Positions 47,401-59,714 of a DNA stretch of 64,000 nucleotides are shown one piece after another (positions within the stretch are counted from its first letter, which is position 1; each line of letters starts with the position of its first letter). This DNA comes from Punica granatum (taxonomy: Eukaryota > Streptophyta > Magnoliopsida > Myrtales > Lythraceae). Made by a program: the position numbers and the translations under genes. The notes below the pieces were generated by a model. That model made no database searches, was not told where the DNA came from, and saw nothing but the letters and a program-made list of their open reading frames with translations. The stretch covers positions 16,838,274 through 16,902,273 of the forward strand of contig NC_045129.1 in NCBI RefSeq assembly GCF_007655135.1. Direction: 5' to 3'.

Positions 47401-49568
47401 TGGCCAAGGGGACCTCGCCCGTCCGGAACCGAGCCGTTTCCCGTCATGACACACAAGCTCGAGCATTATACAAACACGGCATGGTCACACGGATGGATGT
47501 CACGGGCGCACGTTGTATGGAAATGCATGGGGGGCACGGATCCGGAAGAAAAATAAGGACTTTCATGCATTCCGGATCTTGGACTTCATTAACGCCTCAT
47601 GTGAACAAACATTGGAGATCTTAGCTTCTCTAAGTCGTGAAGAACGTTACCTAGCCTCGATGCACGAGGAAAAGAGTCGGGGAAGCGGCCGTGGGAGTCG
47701 CAAGACTCGGGTTGGACGTCGCGAGTGGGTGACCCGGGTGAAGATGCTGCCGCGGCAGTCTCGAGAAAACGGCTCGGCACGCTTATTCCGACCGCGGCAC
47801 GGTGCGAGGTCAGGTTCGTTGGACTCCTAAGAGGCTGATCTAGATGATCGTGGGCAGACCCGAGCGTGCCAAGGCCTGAACAAACCCGAAAATGTGAGGG
47901 AAAGTTCGGTAAAAATGAGAGAAACCCGATAAGAGGGAAATGGGTGAAACGGGGGTCGTGCACGGTGGATCGGCTCTCGGACCGTGACCACCTCTTCACG
48001 GGGGAGAGTGAGGGTTGTGAGGAACCCTTTGAACGTGATGGCACGACTCGCCAAAGTCGTGGAGTGAAATGGCACGTCGGGAGGCTCGGATGCGCCCGGT
48101 TACGGTTTCGGGACCCGACTCTTTGCGTGGGCGGAACGCGATGATGGAGGCTTCAAATCGAAAATCTAAGCCCGGGAATGGACTTAGGGGGTGGGAAATA
48201 TGTAGGCTAGGGAGTTTGGTGATTTTGGCTTAAGTCGGGTCGGGTGCTCCTCGGAATACCAGGTGGTTTTCCGAGGATTTTGGCCGGTTTCGGCCTTTGC
48301 AAGGGCCGGTCGGAAACGTGGGAGTGGGCTGGGTTTTGAGAGGATTTTGGAGAGAGATTGGCTTGAGAGAGAGTGAGAATCAAGAAGTGATTAGAGTTAA
48401 TGAGGAATGGGAACTTATAGGGAGCTCTAATGGTTCGGTTAAGGGGGACTAATTGCGGTTTAGAAGGCTAAGCATGGGCTGCCGAATTGCTTAGGGTGGC
48501 TGCCGAAAATTGGAGGGAAGATTAGGGAGGGGTTTGTGTCATGTAGAGTGTAGGGGAAGCAAGAGGGAAGTGATGGAGTAATGGATGTGTAAGAGGAAGT
48601 GAAAGAAGTGAGGGAGATTTGAATTGTGTGGTGGGGAAGCTTTGGAGCCGACGGTGGGAGGGAGGAGCCGCGGCTTGGGGCTGTCAATTCGGAGCCATGG
48701 GTTTGAGCCGTGGCTTGGGGTTGAGCCACCGCTTGACGGCTTGGCTTGGCTAAGCTGTGGGCCCCATTCGATTGAGAAAAAAGCCGGAAAATACTTGAAA
48801 CTTGATCGAGCTTGCATCCGATCTCCGATGTCCAATTAATTTGTAGATTTGGACTGCTTGAGCGACGAGGATTTGAAAGAGCCTAACATCGCCATGCGTC
48901 GCGTGAACGAACGTTCGGGCGACCCGGGAAAACCTAAGGACTTTGACCGGGATTTTCTCAGTGTTCCCTGAATGTCTTGAGGTGTTCGGGGATCGTTGTG
49001 ATCTCTGTTTTCCGTTGGCGCGCCCCGAAGGCTCGCCGGGAGACGTTCGTGACCACTGAAACGGTCCTCGGGAAACCAAGTCGAGTTCCGGAAGGTCATC
49101 TGAAGCTTGTTCCCCGACCTTGGTGGTCCCTGGGTGCCTGTAGGCCCGTTTTGGGGGGCCGTCTGCTTGTCAGTGGAGCGGGCCCCGGGAGCTCTATCAG
49201 AAAAGGCGTCCGTGAGGGATCGGGGTGTCCCGGCTCATGTGGCTTGTCCCGGAAATGCGCCCGGATGTGTTGTTGGTCACTTTGGCACTAAGAGGGATTT
49301 TTAGAGTCCCATATTGGGCACCTTTCGGTGCTCCGGTGATTCGGTGATGAATAGTGCCACAGTGCCAGCCCCGTCGTTTCGAGGTCCCTTGTTCGTTCTT
49401 TTTTCTGCAGGCCTTCCTCCGCTTTTCTCAGTGACCTAACTCTTCTCCCACTGTTCATAACCCCGTGTCCGCCTATTTGCCTCTTATTGCCGGGTGATGA
49501 ATAGTGCCCCGGGCTTCGGTCGGGAATCCTCGTGTGAGAAGCCGGTGGGCCAAAATGGGGTGCTGACA
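44427..49568 (-). mobile_element. 5' LTR of T3 (5,142 bp)
   Basis: Plus-strand ends are TGTGCGCACC and GGTGCTGACA. Uninterrupted partner of the 20577-32311 LTR. It has a deletion of about 160 bases near 48927 and an extra ~25 bases near 49018-49040 relative to the other copy. The primer-site-like decamer (44535-44544) has one mismatch. A CA-rich microsatellite near 47022 differs in length between the two LTRs. Transcription should start in it. No protein-like ORF. Confidence 0.92.
44671..44691 (-). promoter_or_regulatory. Conserved LTR hairpin with ATATAG loop (T3 5' LTR)
   Basis: Arms GTGCAGG and CCCGCAC, one arm base changed; loop CCTATAT intact. Confidence 0.58.
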
Positions 49569-49573
49569 AGACT

Positions 49574-50876
49574 GACCCGTCATGAGACTGCTACATGGGT
49601 CGTTACGTGACTGTCATTAGCATATCTCATAGTGACTATGGTGCAGTGGTCCTTTGACTTGAGGTCACCATAGTTACCTACATGTAATGTTGTATACTTT
49701 GATACTGTCAAACGCCACCGTAACAGGCTGGTTATAAAGACAGTTATTGGGTATACCACGAAGCATGGAGAGGAATGCGAGTGACCAAGATAGGATTTGT
49801 CCCTCCTACGTAATGGGAGTGATATCTCACGGCCGCTTGGTGGGTAGAGTCTATAAGTGTATACATACCCAAATGAATCGATATAGGGATATCGAGCTCA
49901 TTTGTTCTAATGACTTACCCAGTAAACCAAGAAAAAAAGATTGAGCCGTACAAGGATGATAGCGACCATGCCTTGGGCTCAATAGAGATGTAGAGGACAA
50001 AGGGATTATATTGCACGGTAACATAGGTCACAAGATTCGTCGAGAAATTGACTTTCTGATTACTTGAGTAGCAGTGATGCATTGTTAGATGCAACTCACA
50101 GTTTATAATATTGAAATAGGGATTTCAGTATTACTGTCAACGTAATCAGGAACCTACAGGGTCACACACCACGACTGAATCGACGAGATAATAGAGAAAC
50201 ACTGAAAATGTCTAATGGAGATTAGACAAGTTAAGGTGCAATTAATTAATTGGATATTTAATGAGATTAAACTTACCGATTAATTAGACCCGATTTACTA
50301 GATTAATTGGACCCGATTTATACACGAAATAGAGACACACTGGGGCTCGAATTGAGAGACAGGTGTGGTTCTCTTTGTAAGCCATCTATGGCTCATATGC
50401 ATGATCATTTCTCACGGCCATTTGTCATGGGAAGCCCATGTTCTTTAACATGTGGCACATCCATGCAAATAGTCAACCCAATTGTATGAATTGGTGAATG
50501 GCCGTGGGAGTTTATATGAAATGAAATGCATATGATGCATTTGATGGCCTATGTATGAAGGTGTGTATGTGTATTAATATTTGAATTAGAAAGTCTGATT
50601 CAAAGAGGTCGGTTAATCTACTAGTTGTGAGAATTGCACCGGCGTTTCCTTCGAGCGTTGGCCGCTAGCACCGCCGATCTCAAAGTCCTGTTGAGGAAGT
50701 CAGTGTGGATACCGGTAGAGGCGTCACGCTTGGGACGCTCGGTCGACGGTTTAAAAGATTACAGGTACACTTTATCTATTCCCATTCTACTAGTAGGTCT
50801 TGGGATCTAATTTCACAGGTAGGAAATTTTGAATTTCTATTCCTTTTACGCTTTCGTAGGCCCCGTGAAACTAGCA
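49574..50876 (+). mobile_element. X: solo LTR, right part
   Basis: Resumes directly after the T3 target duplication (GACCCGTCATGAGACTG) and ends in ACTAGCA at 50876, followed by CTTAC. No ORF of substance. Joined to 20230-20576 it completes a 1,650-bp LTR. Confidence 0.8.
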
Positions 50877-50881
50877 CTTAC
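50877..50881 (+). repeat. Target-site duplication of X, right copy
   Basis: CTTAC, identical to 20225-20229. Confidence 0.88.
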
Positions 50882-52062
50882 TGCATAATCTCCGAATGCA
50901 CCATCTTCTTTGTCATTCTTCACAGGGACACGTCAGTCACAGGTGAAGAGCGATGCACGGGTTCACACCCTCCGAGAACTTTTCTCGGATCATTTCCTCA
51001 TACTTCAACGAGGGAGGTGTCTAACGATGAGATACCCCCCTACGAAATCGAAGACGCAGACAATCAAGTGAATCGCCCAGCATCGACACCACCGTCTTCC
51101 TCGAACATTCAGCGGCTTTAGCAGCGTTTATCCAAGATGCATGTATTGCAGAAATAACAAGATATGATTGGGGACAACAATCGCACAAGGCGTCTGCCAT
51201 GGGCCACTTCAACAAATGAAGACTGGGGCATCCCCGTTCAACGTTCGCACCGGGGCAACCTCGGTTCCCTATTCCACATGGGGCAATTTGGTATTTTCTT
51301 TCTAGACAATAAGGGAATTCACCAGCAAAGCTTGCAAGGGTAAATGACACGAAGTTTGACTTCCAAGTGCACAAGAGTCAAACTTTCAAGAAAGTCGGCA
51401 CTCACAAAATAGGGCTAGCAACATGCAACAAGTCTCCATGAGACGAAGCACACTAAAGCGGCCTCGGCAATGCAAAGTCGAGGAGTCTCAAGCAAATACA
51501 CGAGGCACAAAACAAACCCCAGCTGCAAAAGAAAAAAAAAGAGCGAAAAGAAGCGGAAAAAAACCTGCCAATGAAGAGAGAGAAAAGAAGCGGGAAAAAT
51601 CTACCTACAAGCGAAGCAAGGCAATGCTGATGTTCACTAAAAGCACCGGCGCCGCCAATCCAAAGAAAGCAACAAACCCCGAAAAAAAGGGGGAGCAGCA
51701 GACACAACTCCTTGACAGAGACAGAACACAATGCACTCAGAGGTCGAGTCATTCGAACCCTTCGCCCTTGCAAACTCCAGAGATAAAAGAATCGAACTCG
51801 CTAGGTCGAAAACCCCTTTTGGGACGATCTAGGCAAAAGATAAGGCAAAAGAGAAGTACGACCGGAAACCCCTTTGAGGCAGCCATAGCAAAAGGAGAAA
51901 TCTTCCCCTTTAGATTGAGAGGTGCAGCCCCAAGGTGGGTGACCATAGTAAAAGGAGAGCAAAACGAGAGATAGAGAAAATTGACCCCTAGTCTCTCACA
52001 CATCGTGCGAACAAGGCATCCCCAAGGGAAGCGGCCAAGTTATCTATTCCAACACAATCCCC
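50882..52062 (+). mobile_element. N1: right internal part, with 3' stem-loop modules
   Basis: Continuation of N1 after X. At 51785-51975 are two to three copies of the post-integrase module seen in T2 and T3 (CTCGCTAGGTCGAAAACCCC, then TCTAGGCAAAAG, then ATAGCAAAAGGAGA). No integrase or other pol sequence precedes it. A Lys/Arg-rich open frame (51423-51974, 183 codons) crosses the module and I do not regard it as a gene. N1 is cut at 52062 by N2 before any polypurine tract. Confidence 0.7.
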
Positions 52063-54239
52063 GATGTCAGCACCTCATTTTGGCACACCGGCTCGAATAG
52101 GGAGCACCACCGGTAACCTTGATCACAACCCGACAAGCTTAACAAAAGAACACCAAGCAGAAGCTCGGGCCATTATTCACAGTTGGGTCAGTAGAGGCAA
52201 GCATGCAATTTCGGGGCATGGATCACAGAAAATGGCAGGGACCACAAGAAAGGCCCAAGTGGGGCAGTCGTAAGAGCAGACGAGCAACAAGCCCCAAAAC
52301 AGCAAAAGTCGACACTATGGCACTATTCACCGCCGGATCACTGGAGCATCAGAAGGTATCCAATATGGGGCTCTAAAAATCCCTCTTGGTACCAAAATGA
52401 CCAATGGCACCTCCGAGCGCATTTCAGAAGTCTCCTGCTTAAGCCGAGGCACTTTCGAAAGTTTATAGACGCCTTCTTGACGGGGCTCTCGGGACGCACG
52501 ATCCACGAATAAGTAAACGGCACCCGGAAACAGGCCTGCACACACCTAAGGACCACCAGGACCAGGGAATAGGTTTCAGACTGCTTTTCGGAACTCATCT
52601 TGATCTCCCGAGTGGATCCCAACCGGGGAGAAATGGCCCTTTTTTGCACAGAAACGTGGCCAGAGACCCTTTTAATGAACTGTCAGTGCACGAAATCCGC
52701 GCCAACCAATCCCGAGGACCTCAAGGCCTAGGGAAATGAACCCCGATCGCATTGTACAATCCATTTAGGTTTTCCGAGTACCATTCCGGCAACAAAAGGG
52801 CCCCTTTCAAGCGAAATCTTGCGCTCAGAGCTCATTCGAGAAAATGTTGACGTTCGAGCTTTACACCACCCACTCTCAACAACCCCCAGGGGCTAGGAAA
52901 TCATTTCAGCACGGACCAAGCAAATCATACCAAGCTCCGAGTGACGTTTCAATGGTCACGAGCGCCTCCCGGCAAACCTTAGGGACTTGTTTCTGACAAA
53001 CGGAGATTGCAGTGGTCTCCAAACATATCAGAACACTTGGGAAACACTGAGAGAACCCCGTTCGCGGATTCTTAAGACGTCTCAGGTTATCGATTTCCGG
53101 TTAGAGCCGACAAGGAAACCGTTCTGCCCAAAGCACAAAGCACGCCGACACGAGCGGTACATTACGCAGAGGCGCGAACAAGCGACAGAAACGGACAACT
53201 CCACTCCAATAATCCAAAACGGAGCAAAACCGGCTTTCGAGTCCCCGAGTCACCCGAGCATTCGCTTACAAGAAGTATGTCAATATTAGGCTCATTAAAA
53301 TCGTATTCGCGCGTACATCGATAATTCGTCGTTTAAGCAAACTACGAAAATCGAAAGTGCGACCAATCGAGTCTCGAGCTTCTTCCGGCTTTTCTCCTAG
53401 TCAAGTGGGACCCTTGAGCTAGCCAAGCCAAGCCGAGCTAAGCCAAGCCGCAAGCCATGGCTTTCTTCTAGAGGCAAGCCAAATGAGCCTCCACCACTCA
53501 AATTTAAAATATCTCTTACACCCCATCACTTTTCTTCTTCCATCCATCACCTCCCATCAACTTTTCAAGACAACTTCCCCTCCCTAATCCCTCTTAAAAA
53601 TTCGGATGCCCTAAGCACCCCCTCTAATTGCACTTAATTTCACTAATTTTGTATCATTAGCCTTCCTATATAAGCCTCTTGGGTCATTAAGTTAATCACA
53701 ACTCAACTTCCATCATCTCTCTAGCTTTCTCACTCTAGGAAACCCTCTCCAAGCCCTCTCAAACTTCAGCATTTTCCAGGAATTGCACAGTCAAAGCACA
53801 GCCCGGTTCCAAGGCCGTTTTGCCCGAAAACTCAACCGTTTTCTGGCGACCGCCACCCAACCTTAGCCAACTTCAACCAAACTTCATACCCCACATGTTT
53901 TCGACCTCCCGAATCCATTTCCAAGCTTAGTTTTTGCATTTGAAGCTTCCAGTCCTGCGAATCTGAGTTGCACAGAAATAGCGCCCGTGAGCCTTCTCAG
54001 GTCCTAGTCAAGTTCCTAGGCGCGCCGTTCCTTCCCACGACTTTGGCGAGTCGTGCCATCACTTCTTAGGGGTTCCTTACAACCCTCACTCTCCCCCGCG
54101 ACGAGGTGGTTTCGGGCCGAGAGCCGTTCAACCGTGCACCACCGTCATTTCCCTCTTTTATCCCTTCACAGGATTTTCCAGTTTTTTACCGGTTTTCTTT
54201 GCATCTTTCAGAAAAATATACATGTTCAATCCTCATGAA

Positions 54240-54720
54240 ACCATCGCAGGCATGATCCTCAGTCAGTTAAGAGTCCAATGCCACCGATCTTGCGTCAAAA
54301 GACCACTGGAAGCCTCCCATAGAGTAGTTTCTTCATCGGGTGCCAGTCAGGTCTGTTCCTCTGGTTTTCTTTTCTGACCCGAACTTTGCAGGAACATACA
54401 GGTCAACTCAGGTTGAACCTCGCTATGTGCCACCTATCACCGTGATCCTCAGTCAGTTAGGAGTCCAATGCCACTGACCTTGCGTCAAAAGACCACCGGG
54501 AGCCTCCTATAGAGCCTTTTCTTTATCGGGTGCCAGTCGGGTCTGTTTTGCCCCGACTGGGTCTGTCTTTTTTTTACTGATCCGACTTTGCTTTTGATTT
54601 CCGGAAAATCTATGCGTCCAATCTTCACAAAACTAGTGCAGGCGTTATCCTCAGTCTCTTGGGAATCCAACACAACTGACCCTGCGCGAAAATTCCATCC
54701 CGATCAACCGGTACAGCCCC
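54240..54720 (+). repeat. Diverged direct repeat within the N2 LTR
   Basis: Three blocks with 'ATCCTCAGTC' followed by 'AAGACCACYGGRAGCCTCC' or a related sequence, and 'GGTGCCAGTCRGGTCTG', start near 54250, 54440 and 54645, spaced about 190-205 bases. A related pair of blocks exists in the solo LTR at 28440-28800 on the other strand (gtcgccacggaggctcccgatgg). Confidence 0.55.
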
Positions 54721-57526
54721 GACAAGCCAGACTGCCAGTCGGGTCTGCCAGTCGACCCGACTACGCCGATTCGGGTCTGTTCATTCCAGCTGAGTCTCCC
54801 GACTCCCTTTGCCACTTCTCCGACTCTTTCCTCGTGTTCCAAGGCTAGGTAAGACTCCTCTGCGACTTAGAGAAGCTAGGTTATTCGATATTTGTTTGAT
54901 ATGGGGTGTTAAGGCGTTTAACGAGTCGAAATGCATGCAAATTTACATTTTTACCTATTCCCATGCAAGCTTACATCGTTCACCACGTTGCATGTTATTA
55001 TAACGCATTATTCCCGTATTTTAGACTCCTATTGCCATATAATATGCATGTATAACGAGAAATGGCTCAAATCTAGGGGAATGAGGCCGGCATGGACTCA
55101 AGAGGACCATGGAGCCTCTCGGCCGAACCACTCGTGGTGAACCGTGAGCCTCCTTGGTCCTCTCGGGTCCATGACAATCTCATTCCTCCGGATTTAGTCA
55201 TTTCCACGTTCGTAATGTTTATTCATGGTCGTGATGTGTCGACATGATGAGAAATGTCCGAGATCTAGGGGGGAGAGGTCCCATGGATCGGTTGCACCAA
55301 GGGAAGCTCACGGCCACCTTCCATGGAGGGAAACCGAGAGATCCCTTGGTTCGCCCGAGGCCACGGATCTCTCGTTCCGTGATGTCAGATATTTCTCGTG
55401 ATTTACTTCTAATTTGTTATTGAATGAGCTGATGCCGCTTTATTGTTTTTCTTTAAATACGACGTTTGTGTTTGTGTTATGTGTTTGTTTGCACAATCAA
55501 GACCATCGCGGCATCGACTTCGTAAAATGAATTTTATTGACATGCTTGACGTGTTATGCATGCAAGAAATGGCTCGAATCGACGTAAGAGACCACCCACG
55601 ATCCAAGGTGAGTCAAAGAGACCTCTCGGCCTAGTCCTTTGGAAGATGGCCAAGTGCTCCTTGACCCCTCCTGGGTCTAGGATGGTCTCCTTCGTCGCCT
55701 CGGAATCATTCCTTGGAGTTGAGTGTAACTATATTTGTACTTTATCGCTAGCCATGTATTAGCTCCATGATAGATAAGTTAGTTTCGAACGATCATCCGT
55801 TAAACCCTTAATACCTACAATATAAAATCACTACTACCGAATAATTTCACAAATGGGAGAAACGGGACGTATCATTCGGTTAATTAAATCACTTGGACTA
55901 AATAATTGGATAAATTGATTGTCAATTCGTAAACGCATCGATGGTTCACGGAATGTCGGAAATGCCATTTTCTTTAAAAGCCTACAATCTCAAAGCACCA
56001 AGACGTGTGACGCGAATAGAATCAGTGTCTAGCGAGTACTTGCGTACTATGACTGGAGTCCGGGCCCAATTTGAGGCGGCTCAAGTCGAGATGCGCGAGT
56101 CCTCTTTAGACCTCTTCGTGTCACATGATCTTTAATTTATATGTGAACTACACACGTTCTACTACTCAAGGGCATAATCGTCATTCCGTGATTCACCGAT
56201 ATCCTAGGCATTAGGGAGTCGAAAACACCTCGATCTATGGATGAAAAGGGGCGACCCGTTCGGGCGTGAGTTTCATTCGTACGGCCCATTCCGTCCACTT
56301 TCGGTGTTTCTATCTCCCTATTGTAGATTCGGTGGCGGGCATCTTCATTTCTGTTGCAAAACATGAAAAACCGGATTAATCATGCATCTGACTTAATCAA
56401 ACATTAGATAACGGATAGGTGGAATGCTAGATTCCAATCCAGAGTCAAAATACGAGTTTGGCAAATTCGATGAAACCGCAGTGACACCTCACTGAATAGA
56501 GTTCTAAAACAAATTCACACATGTAATTGGCCTAGAACCATATCCCAGCCCACCTCTTTGTTTGCCTAGGTTAGATACATTGTTTGCTAATCAACCCCGG
56601 TTAATAACTGATTAAATCACGTACATTCGGCCTAATATACAACTTGTTTGTATTTATCTGCATTTATCAGTTTTTGTCTATTTTTCATCAGTTTTATCAT
56701 TTTTCTTCTGTTTTCTATATGCTTTTGCTGATCTGTTGCAACTCGGGTCCGAACCCATAGGTTACGTCATACACGGGGTCCAACACTCCAAATCACCGAA
56801 CATGAGGTCCAACGCCTCCTAACTCACTGTGCGCATGCAACTCGAGTGCAAAATGAGATCTAGCCTCGAGTCACCATCACACTCCAAGTATGGCCTATAT
56901 GGAAGGCAATTTGGATTGGATGTGTGAAACATGTTTAGATATCACCCGGGAGCTCGATTGGTCCAACGGTTATAGTAGGAATCGACCGGTTCTCCTGTAG
57001 ACCGTTGGTTCGATCGGACCCAATCCCCGGTTCCTTGAGCCAGCGTTGCCTTAATTTATTTATCGGTTATTCAAAACACCCTGTGAGCCGGAGCGGAATA
57101 TTGGCCCAATGCAAACCGATCGGGATCCATTCACTTATTCAGTTGTATTTTGTAATTACTCGAGAGAACATTGCGAGGATTTGTTTGTACATTCATTCAT
57201 TCATTTGTAAGGATCCCCGATCGGCGAGTGAGAGGTTCGAGTGTCGAACCGGTCAAGTTGGTCTATTGTTACCAAGAGAGGAGTAAGCTCGAATACTCGT
57301 GGTCTCGGTTCGCATAGAAAATCGACCATCACGGTCCGATAAACTATAACGCGAAGATAGTGAACCGATTCCTCGACGCACAAGTTTACTCATCTTTCGG
57401 ATTCTTGGCCCAATTTGATCAATTCATCGACTTTACGATGTCAAAACGGGCGAGTCAAGTGCAACCCTAAATCACGCAGTAAATAAACAAAACGGCAAGC
57501 CTAGCAAGCTAGAGTACCGAAAGGGC

Positions 57527-57547
57527 GTGCGGGATATAGGCCCGCAC
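57527..57547 (+). promoter_or_regulatory. Conserved LTR hairpin with ATATAG loop (N2)
   Basis: Perfect arms GTGCGGG and CCCGCAC in sense orientation around ATATAGG. Confidence 0.62.
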
Positions 57548-57794
57548 ATAACAGAACCCCCGAATTTGGAATTTTCGGTTCCGCACGACCATTGCCTTAG
57601 CATTTAGGTGTACCTTGTACCCCTAGACCCGAGCGACTCAACGGCCCTCGACCTACGGGTCATAAACAGTAAGTGGCGACTCCTTTTCATGCGCGTCTGT
57701 CGCGCGTCCCCGGGAAGGTGGACACTCCCAAGCCACGTTGCATAGGCTTTGCACATGCGTGCCTCGATGAGATTAAATTCGGGTGCGCACAGCT

Positions 57795-57812
57795 TGGCGA
57801 CTCCACTGGGGA
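57795..57812 (+). promoter_or_regulatory. Primer-binding site of N2 (tRNA-Arg type)
   Basis: TGGCGACTCCACTGGGGA three bases after the LTR end; identical to the T1 site. Confidence 0.88.
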
Positions 57813-59449
57813 CATACTTAGTGGGTTCGGGCTCAATTCCGTTTGCTTGCTTGCATGTTTATTTATCGCTTTCCGTACATTTATTTTAAGCACATTTATT
57901 TTATGAACTTGCATCGCATCATTCTAGCGGGTTTCTATGTACCACGTCCAAAATCCCACGTGCGCCAAAATAGGAAGCTAGGTTAGTCAGAGGTTCCGAG
58001 TAAGGGAACGAATCGAGTCGGCTATGCTACCAAACCGGTCCCCAAAGATCCTCGCTCGATTTCAAGGAATTCACACCCTTGAGTCGGGAGCCCCCATCCA
58101 TAGATAGCACGGTCCTTGTAGTACCAAGCCATGCATCGTGCTTGCCTCCATACAAGCCTTCAACCTGACTCTGACAAACAGTCCATCAAGTCGGCCTGCG
58201 TGCCACTTTGAGTCACTTCTATTTCGAGAGTGATGTACATGTACCTTATAATTTATATTAAGCCGTGGGCATTTATTTTTCTCTACACACATGCATCATG
58301 CAGTTTTCAAAAATTAGGATATCATTCATGTTGACGAGTCCTAAGTAGATTTTTCTGTCGTCTTGGTAAGGGACGCCTTGCTCGGCCTCCTGCCCGCGTC
58401 TCGATATAGTCCGTTAGCTCACCAGGACCTCACCAACCTTCCACAGAATGAGGAACTCGTCGACCAACTACAACCTCGGAGGGAACTCACCCAGACCCGC
58501 GCCAAGCTGCAGAGATGAGATCAGGAGCTCGCTTGAGCAAACGCAGCCCTGGAGAGGTCTAGGAAGAGGGCTCGAGGAGGCCCACACTTGCACTCTAACA
58601 TAGATATCTCCGCAGGACCCTCGCCTAGAACTAGTGCTTTCCAAGGCTGCGCTCGCTCAAACTCCGAGTGTGATGGAAGATCGGCTTAGGGGTTTATTTA
58701 CAAAATTTACATTGCACTTTGAACCTTTTCGAGTCAATGTAAATGACAACATTATCTCTTTAAAATACACGAATCGTATGCATCCTATTCATTTACTGTT
58801 TAGCATAATAACTAACATCCCACCATACAAGTGAGTGAAGACCTCTTTCGCAAGTAGACCGACCGCGACCTTCGTCCTCCCTCCACGGCGAGGCGAGCCA
58901 TGGCCCGAGGACCGATCCATCTTCCTAAGCAAAGCTAGCTTCTCACTCACCCCACGCAACCAAGCGTCATCATGTGATCGATTACACGTCTCTTCGCGTA
59001 ACCAAGCACGTCCTCCAGTGCAACCGAGTGCGTCCTTCCGCGTCGTGCGAGCATGCCTCCACCTCCACCATGCACATACCCTCGGCGCACCCTGTGCATG
59101 TCCCTCAACGTGCTCGCACGATGCCTACCAGGCCAGTTCGCTCCCTTACGCACTTGCATTCAAATTACGAACAGTCCTTGTTTCTTCATTGTTGTTCCCC
59201 TTTGCCCATTGTAGGAAATAACTGACAAGAAGGCAATCTGAATCCCGAACGACTACAATCAGGACAATGAACACTCTCCGTCTGGCTTCTTGGAATTTCG
59301 ACATTGAGTCCCAACCCTCCTTCCACAAAAGATCACAAGCGATAGCTCCGACTAACAGAGCATAGCCCTACCTACCCGCCACAAAAATCATTTGCACGAT
59401 TGCATCTCCGACCGGAGAATGGACCCACCCCACCCTCCGCGGTGGCCAT
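57813..59449 (+). mobile_element. N2 5' internal region
   Basis: Leader (57813-58370) homologous to those of T1 and T3, then an ORF1 remnant (58371-58605), then spacer (58606-59449) homologous to N1 18000-18830. No gag or pol is present before insertion of E at 59450. Apart from the ORF1 remnant I see nothing coding. Confidence 0.72.
58371..58605 (+). pseudogene. Internally deleted ORF1 of N2
   Basis: The ORF1 start context 'ggtaagg' is followed by G-A-C-G-C-C, so the ATG itself is lost. About 60 bases later the sequence is already in the C-terminal coiled-coil region (58440-58590), homologous to N1 17820-17975 and ending in the same R-K-R-A-R-G-G stretch. Nearly all of the DUF7745-like domain is deleted and the frame has a TGA near 58516. 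Confidence 0.65.
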
Positions 59450-59693
59450 TGTGCGCACTCGAATTTAATCTCGTCGGAGCACGCATGCACGAAGCCTATG
59501 CAATGCGGCTTGGGAGTGTCCACCTTCCCGGGGACGTGCGACGGACACGCGTGAGAAGGAGTCGCCACTTACTGTTTACGACCCGTAGGTCGAGGGCTGT
59601 TGAGTCGCCTGAGTCTAGGGGTACAAGGTACACCTAAATGCTAAGGCAATGGTCATACGGAACCGGAAATTTCGAATTCGAGGGTTCTATTAC

Positions 59694-59714
59694 GTGCGGG
59701 CCTATATCCCGCAC
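59694..59714 (-). promoter_or_regulatory. Conserved LTR hairpin with ATATAG loop (E)
   Basis: Perfect arms GTGCGGG and CCCGCAC around the CCTATAT loop. Confidence 0.6.

Larger units (their letters stand above)
20577..49568 (-). mobile_element. T3: nearly complete Tat/Ogre element, minus strand (22.5 kb without the nested solo LTR)
   Basis: Structure on the minus strand: 5' LTR (49568-44427), primer site, leader, ORF1, gag, protease, putative intron, RT-RNase H-second RNase H-integrase, 3' noncoding modules, 43-bp tandem array, polypurine tract, 3' LTR (32311-20577, carrying a 6.5-kb solo LTR). It is flanked by GGACT at the left (20572-20576) and AGACT at the right (49569-49573), a 5-bp target duplication with one transition. 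Dual RNase H and the extra ORF before gag place it in the Tat branch of Ty3/gypsy. Gag and protease are open; ORF1 and pol each carry two nonsense codons. Confidence 0.92.
52063..57791 (+). mobile_element. 5' LTR of N2 (5,729 bp)
   Basis: Runs from TGTCAGCACCTC to GGGTGCGCACA, the T3-type ends, and is followed by the primer site. The sequence before it (CCCCGA) is not a polypurine tract, so this is best read as an insertion into N1 rather than N1's own 3' LTR. It contains the hairpin at 57527-57547 and the primer-site-like decamer at 57674-57683. Segments 54300-54800 include repeated blocks around 'gatcctcagtcagtta.gagtccaatgcca'. No protein-like ORF. Confidence 0.82.

Noticed and set aside
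50705..51121. 138-codon ORF as a gene
   Set aside because: It crosses the end of solo LTR X into N1, so it cannot be an inherited unit.
51423..51974. Lys/Arg-rich 183-codon ORF as a basic protein
   Set aside because: It overlaps the noncoding post-integrase module, is low complexity, and has no counterpart in T2 or T3.
57795..57812. A tRNA gene at the primer sites
   Set aside because: Only the 18 bases complementary to the tRNA 3' end are present; there is no cloverleaf around them.
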